A DNA stretch of 64,000 nt from Theristus sp. LFF4_11 (taxonomy: Eukaryota; Nematoda; Chromadorea; Monhysterida; Xyalidae): assembly GCA_030248135.1 (NCBI GenBank), contig JASANC010005037.1, forward strand, positions 88,859-152,858, given 5' to 3'. Positions 58,594 through 64,000 of this stretch are shown here, one piece after another. Below the pieces are notes generated by a model. That model was not told the DNA's origin and ran no database searches. It worked only from the letters and a program-made list of their open reading frames with translations. Numbering within the stretch: position 1 is the first letter of the stretch; the number at the start of each line of letters is the position of its first letter. A program made the translations under genes and the position numbers.

Positions 58594-60355
58594 TAGGGTT
58601 GTTAAACAAAAATGAAAAATTTTTTTAAAAAAAAGTGATTAAAAAAACAAAAATGCCGATTTTTTTTTTAAACTTCGAAAAATTTTCCTCTAATATGCTC
58701 TGAAAACCTCAATTTTGGCACAATTTTTCGAAAGTTCAACAAAAATTTTCTTTGATTATACCTCGTAAAACCTTTAGCAGTCGATTTTGGACCGTTTTAC
58801 CGACTGATTTTAGGCTTCGACAACATCTGCGATGAAGTTTTTGAGCGTCCCAAAGCTTAGCCTACCATTTCCGATGCAGATAAGGTGACGATTAGCCTCG
58901 CAGAGCGTCCGATTGTGCTCGCTGCACCGTTTGCAAGCGCTACGTTGTCTGGTTGCTGCTTCGTGTCGTGTCGTCGCGACACCATCAGAAGAATTGATCG
59001 AATTTCAAGGCGGTATGTTTGTCTTCACTTCAGCATTAGCTTAGCTGGGGACAATTAGTGACGTTTTGGAGGTCAAAACACAAGAAGAGGCATGGTGACG
59101 GTTTGGAAAAGGGTTAATTGAGGTCACCAAAACAAAATCTGCAAAGTTCCGCCATACGTAGGGTTAGGGGCTTTGAAAAAAAAAATTTTTTTTTAATTTT
59201 TTTTTCCGTTTTTTTTTTAAATTTGGATTTTTTTTTTCAAACTTAAAAAAAAAATTTGAAAAATTTTTCTTCTACTTTGCTCTGAAAATTCGATTTATGG
59301 CATAATTTTTTGAAAGTTCAAACCAAATTTTCTTCCCAACTTTGTGTGCTTAGGTACATGTCATTATTTGGTCATTTTGACCGACGTACTCCATGTTTTT
59401 CGATTTGGATGACTTCTAGAGTCAATTTTTAGCGTTGAAATGACTTAACTGAATTGAAATATCGTTTCAGAAATCGTTTTCTTGCAACTTAGAACATGTT
59501 TTTTCAGTCGGTGGTAGGCCATGAGATGAACATGATATTTTGTTGATTGGCGTATGTTATAGGTCTACAATGGAGTTGTGCGATATATTGTTAAACAATT
59601 GGAGCGGAGATGTTGGTTAATACCACATCACACGACCGTTTTTCAGATACCCGATAACATGGCCACATGTTAAAACTTGCGTGCTGAGCTAAACTAACGT
59701 GTTAAACTTGCGTCTGTCAGTTGCCCGCAACGTGATCGCGAAATCATGGTACGTGTTTTCGATACGATGATTTGAAGAGTGGGCTCTCGCCATGTGGCAG
59801 ATAGCATAGCTGGTTGAACCTGAAAGTAAGTGTCTTGGGGGGGGGGGCGACCGGGTCGACAGGGGTTGCCGACTTAGCTACAGCAAACAGGAATTTTTGA
59901 ACACAGTCAAATTTTGGTAATTTTCTAAAGAGGAACAACTAAGAACGGTTCAATATTCAAGTACACGTCGAAAATTGTCCTGTTTTACTGTTGAAAATGC
60001 AACTTTCCCTCTATGAAATGGACATAATTTCAATAAAACACGATTTTCGCTCTTATAGTTTTCCGGATCGTTCTGAAAATAGTCTAGATGAACTCAGCTC
60101 GACGAGACGCTTCGAACAAACCTAACTTGTAAAAAAAAATTTAAAAAAAAAAAATTTTTTTTTAATTTAAAAAAAAAATCCGGATTTTTTTCCCCTAACC
60201 CTAGCCATACGGGTGTCATTCGGGAGGCGCTTGCATATCATATGTGGTTCTTCGGACTCCCTGATTGATTTAGCACAACTTTGATTTTTGAATTTAAAAA
60301 AAAAAAAATTAAAAAAAAAACAAAAATGACGATTTTTGTTTTTTTAACAACCCTA
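58594..60355 (+). mobile_element. Complete hAT-like element (TAGGGTTGTTAA family), interrupted by another hAT element
   Basis: Starts TAGGGTTGTTAAACAAAAAT and ends TTTTTAACAACCCTA. The 8-bp duplication is CTTAGGAT (58586-58593, 60356-60363). Without the nested copy it is about 710 bp. The core contains a short open frame on the minus strand in related copies (MMSRRHDTKQQPDN...), conserved in three copies, possibly fossil coding sequence. Confidence 0.85.
59159..60203 (-). mobile_element. Complete hAT-like element (TAGGGTTAGGGG family), nested
   Basis: 1045 bp, starts TAGGGTTAGGGGCTTTG and ends CCCCTAACCCTA. The 8-bp duplication is GCCATACG (59151-59158, 60204-60211). Inverted copy of 51031-52066. 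Confidence 0.88.
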
Positions 60356-60413
60356 CTTAGGATTAGGATTAGGTTTAGGATTAGGAACCTACAACGACTT
60401 CGGTAATTGCTAA

Positions 60414-60496
60414 AAACACCGCAGCGGTGAAAACACCGCACCGATGAAAACACCGCACGGTGAAAACACCGCACCGATGAAAACACCGCACGGTGT
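60414..60496. repeat. Minisatellite, GAAAACACCGCACGGT units
   Basis: Five consecutive 16-18-bp units alternating GAAAACACCGCACCGAT and GAAAACACCGCACGGT; the array itself is partly palindromic (ACCGCACGGT). Confidence 0.85.
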
Positions 60497-60649
60497 GATT
60501 TATGGAACGGGTTGGGTCGGCATGAACATAGGGTGTTGTACCAACTGATTTTGTGCCGTTAATAAAGTTTTTTTTTGTTTTTTCGTGGTTATCTTGTGAT
60601 GTTTGTGATTAACGAATGATTAACAGTGACCATTCTTCTGATAACGTAA

Positions 60650-60975
60650 CACATAACGTCGCCCAGATCACGATTTCCTCGGCCGATTTCGACGATCGAT
60701 GGCTCAATCAACTCAGCAGAGCATCCGGAACACGATGATGTGTCGATTGTGGTTGGTTTTGGTTTTATTTACCGTTGGTCGTTGTGCAATAAAAAATTTA
60801 CGAAAAAACACAAAACACCAATTTATTGTGATTTGGATTTTTTTCGATTTTCAGAAAACCGTGAAAACCAACCACAAACGAGGCATCATCGTCTTCCGGG
60901 TACTCCGCTGAGTTGATTGAGCTATCGATCGTCGAAATCGGTTGAGCACAGCGCTGGCAGAGTCGCGTGACATTA
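60650..60975. mobile_element. Small foldback element
   Basis: The left arm (GGCCGATTTCGACGATCGAT ... CTCAATCAACTCAGCAGAG) recurs inverted at the right (ACTCCGCTGAGTTGATTGAG ... CGATCGTCGAAATCGG). Related sequence flanks Helitron 4 at 54030-54150 and 55573-55760. Confidence 0.65.
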
Positions 60976-62099
60976 GGACTTCATTAGGATTAGGATTGGG
61001 CTTAGGATTAGGAACCTACAACGACTTCATTGAAACCGAACTAAAACAACAAAACACACTGTAAACTTGGCTTTGGTTTAGTAATGTAGGCAAAGCGAAA
61101 AATTATCATGGGGGGGGGTGGGGGGGGTGGACCCCCCCCAGTAAATTTTGAAAAAATGCACCCCCCCATGGGACCCCCATGGGGGGGGGGTCCCACGTTA
61201 CCATAGGTTGGACCCCCCCCTCACTTTTTGGTCGGCACCCCCCATAGTTGTTCTAGGGGGGGCCTGGGGGGCCGGCCCCCCCAAAAAAATTTCGAATCTA
61301 TCTCTATCAAACAGGTTTTTTCGGCTCAGCTATTATCTATCAAAAAAATTTTCTCAGCCAGCTATCTATCTGAAAATTTTTGTCTTCGAAAACATAAAAT
61401 GAGTCAATTTTTGACCAAAATTGACCATTTTTGCTCGTAATTCTTGAAAATTTCGCTAATTTTAGGTAAAATACGCGTTTATACTTGATTTTTAGTGTAT
61501 TTTTAGCATTATTTTGCTGTTTTTATAGCTTTTTAGCGTTTTAGCTATCTATCTATCAAATTTCAAAATTTTGACCGCCCCCCCCAAAGTCACATGGCCC
61601 CCCCGCGGCCCCCCCCCAAAATTTTCCAGCTATCTATCTATCTAGAAAATTTGCTCCAGCTATCTATATCGGCCCCCCCCCCCCCAACCCCCTCGGATCT
61701 GTAACAACTATGCCACCCCCCCCCCCCCCCCCAGCGGACCATACCCCTTCGAAAATTGTTCCCACGGTACCGCCTAGAGATGTAAGGGTCAAAAAAAAAT
61801 TTTTTTTTAAATTTTTTTTTAAAAAAAAGTAAAAAAAAAATGAGCATTTTTTTATTTTTTTATTAAAAATTTTTGAAATTTTTTCTTTAATGTGCCCGAA
61901 AATGCCGTTTTTGGCATAATTTTTCGAAAGTTCAACAAAAATTTTCTTTGACTTTACCTTGTCACTTAGTCTTCAACGCTGCAGGTGGTATTCTGGATTG
62001 ATTTATCGACTGTTTTCAGCCTTGGTGAGTGATGATCGACTCGCGCATTGAAGTACTTGAGCGTCGCAAACAGTACCGTGGGTGGGGGGGGGGGTGGGG
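60976..62099. repeat. C/G-run units, AGCTATCTATC repeat and truncated hAT (TAGAGATGT) copy
   Basis: 61100-61290 has C/G runs with CCATGGG palindromes. 61300-61690 is the inverted AGCTATCTATC repeat. 61775-62070 is the left part of a TAGAGATGT element; it shows the Helitron-free junction GTGAGTGATGATCGACTC at about 62026-62043. Confidence 0.65.
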
Positions 62100-62725
62100 T
62101 AGGGTTGTTAAAAAAAACAAAAATCGTCATTTTTGTTTTTTTTTTAAAAAAAATTTAAAAAAAAAAAATTTCAAAAATCAAAGTTGTGCTGAATCAATCA
62201 GGGAGTCCGAAGAACCACATATGATATGCAAGCGCCTCCCGAATGACACCCGTATGGCGGAACTTTGCAGATTTTGTTTTGGTGACCTCAATTACCCCTT
62301 TTCCAAACCGTCACCATGCCTCTTCTTGTGTTTTGACCTCCAAAACGTCACTAATTGTCCCCAGCTAAGCTAATGCTAAAGTGAAGACAAACATACCGCC
62401 TTGAAATTTACGATCAATTCTTCTGATGGTGTCGCGACGACACGACACGAAGCAGCAACCAGACAACGTAGCGCTTGCAAACGGTGCAGCGAGCACAATC
62501 CGACGTCTCTGCGAGGCTAATCGTCACCTTATCTGCATCGGAAATGGTAAGCTAAGCTTTGGGACGCTCAAAAACTTCATCGCAGATGTTGTCGAAAGCC
62601 TAAAATCAGTCGGTAAAACGGCCCAAAATCGACTACTAAAGGTTTTACGAGGTATAATCAAAGAAAATTTTTGTTGAACTTTCGAAAAATTGTGCCAAAA
62701 TTGAGGTTTTCAGAGCATATTTTCA
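62100..62725 (-). mobile_element. Partial hAT-like element (TAGGGTTGTTAA family)
   Basis: Starts TAGGGTTGTTAAAAAAAACA after a G-run and follows the family sequence to about 62722 (CAGAGCATATTT), where it gives way to C/G runs; the far end is absent. Confidence 0.7.
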
Positions 62726-63099
62726 GGGGGGGTACACCCCCCCCCCCAGAGCACCTCTTCGAGACCGTCGGGTGGGGGGGTGGGTGGGGGGGCACCGTGC
62801 CACCCCCTAAAACCGGGCACCCCCCCCCCATCGCCCCCCCCCCCTCGAAAATGTGGCCGACACGCCTCTCCCCCACCCTCCCCCCTGAAAGTTTGTCTGG
62901 CGGACCCCCCCCCCCAAAATTATCGGCACACCCTAGATTTTTTTTTTCGAAAATCATGATTTTTTGTCTATAAAGTCCATAATATAAGCTGAATATATGA
63001 TAACTTGACCATCTTCATTGTAATTTCAAAGATTTTGCAGCAAAATTTAGCGTTTTTCCTTTCAAATTTGAGCGAAAAAATTTCATGGGGGGGTGGGGG

Positions 63100-63865
63100 T
63101 AGAGATGTCAAGAAAAAAAAATTTTCTATTTTTTTTCTTTAAAAAAAAAAAATTTTTTTTTAAAATTTTTTTTTAAAAATGAAAGTTGTTCAGAATTTTT
63201 CAGGGAGTCCGAATATCACCATCTGAGGAGCCACCGACTTACCATATGACCCCCACTCATATGGGAGGAGGGTGAAAATTTCAGACTTGGTTTCGGCGAC
63301 CCCATTTTCCCACCGACGACATCACGTCTCGTGTTTTGCCTCTCAATTCACCTCAAATAACATGGAAACAAGTTCCACAACAAACCGGTGTGATCACGCT
63401 GACGACACGAGGCGAAACAGCAACGAGCAACCAACGAAGTTACGCTTGCAGTGGCAGACAGTGCAATTTCCACCTTTCGAGATCCTGAAAAACGATGCGT
63501 AAATGTGAGTTCTCTGCTTCTATCTCACCTTAGCGACATCGGAATTTGTTGAACTAGCCTTTGCGACGCTCAAGTACTTCAATGCGCGAGTCGATCATCA
63601 CTCACCAAGGCTGAAAACAGTCGATAAATCAATCCAGAATACCACCTGCAGCGTTGAAGACTAAGTGACAAGGTAAAGTCAAAGAAAATTTTTGTTGAAC
63701 TTTCGAAAAATTATGCCAAAAAACGGCATTTTCAGGGCACATTAAAGAAAAAATTTCAAAAATTTTTAATAAAAAAAATAAAAAAAAATGCTCATTTTTT
63801 TTTACTTTTTTTTAAAAAAAAAAAAATTAAAAAAAAAAATTTTTTTTTTGACCCTTACATCTCTA
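63100..63865 (-). mobile_element. Complete hAT-like element (TAGAGATGT family)
   Basis: 766 bp, starts TAGAGATGTCAAG and ends CCCTTACATCTCTA. The 8-bp duplication is GGTGGGGG (63092-63099, 63866-63873). It is the intact reference for the Helitron-filled copy in DNA2 intron 7. A 76-codon frame at 63272-63502 is not a recognisable transposase. Confidence 0.88.
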
Positions 63866-63873
63866 GGTGGGGG

Positions 63874-64000
63874 GGTGTGCACCCCCCCCACAGAAAATTT
63901 TGAAAAATGCACTCCCCCATGGGGGGATTCCCCCGGGGGGGGGTCCTGTTACCATATGGACCCCCCCCCCCCCTCACAGCACACAATCGAACGAAGCATG
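63874..64000. repeat. C/G-run repeat, runs off the window end
   Basis: CCCCATGGGG palindromes and C-runs of the unit seen at 61130-61230. No gene. Confidence 0.6.

Noticed and set aside
51031..60203. TTAGGG-like motifs suggesting interstitial telomere repeats
   Set aside because: They are single TAGGGTTAGGGG transposon ends with 8-bp duplications, not tandem arrays.

Overview
The window is eukaryotic and almost certainly animal DNA. Genes are split into short exons with GT-AG introns, and coding sequence is sparse. The clearest families are a DNA2 nuclease/helicase, two seven-helix gustatory-receptor-like proteins, two TauD-type dioxygenases and a SPRY/SOCS-box protein. The receptors are of the insect Gr / nematode LITE-1-GUR class, so I favour an ecdysozoan (nematode, tardigrade or arthropod). 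The phylum cannot be fixed from sequence alone.

Layout. (1) About 1.2-16.2 kb, plus strand: a 14-exon DNA2-like gene. All exon phases join to a 921-codon frame. The nuclease motifs and iron-sulphur cysteines are intact, but every helicase motif that is reached is destroyed and the protein stops before motifs IV-VI. Its 5.7-kb intron 7 holds a hAT-type element with an 8-bp target duplication, itself filled by three head-to-tail Helitrons. (2) 16.2-24.8 kb: non-coding, with G-runs and low-complexity sequence; I see no secure gene. (3) 24.8-32.3 kb, minus strand: two tandem gustatory-receptor-like genes (400 and 402 aa). In the second, a palindromic-ended 214-bp insertion behaves as an extra intron. 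(4) 33.2-39.4 kb, minus strand: two tandem TauD/TfdA-like genes with an unusual N-terminal region, a Cys cluster and a coiled coil. The upstream gene (36.2-39.4 kb) is intact; the downstream one (33.2-35.7 kb) carries a one-base frameshift. (5) 41.9-44.6 kb, plus strand: a tRNA-derived segment, then an ORF joining a degenerate retropepsin-like domain to an SPSB3-like SPRY domain. An LTR-like insertion separates it from its SPRY C-terminal/SOCS-box half. (6) 44.7-64 kb: essentially gene-free nested transposons. These are several families of hAT-like elements with verified 8-bp duplications, Tc1/mariner-like foldback elements with TA duplications, a fourth Helitron, a solo LTR, long G/C homopolymers and minisatellites.

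There is no operon logic here. The gene pairs are tandem paralogues and the rest is accessory, transposon-driven sequence. The points most worth following are the helicase-degenerate DNA2, the transposon-made intron, the retropepsin/SPRY/SOCS chimera, and repeated hAT insertion into GGTGGGGG tracts. All homology statements come from recognised motifs; no database search was possible.
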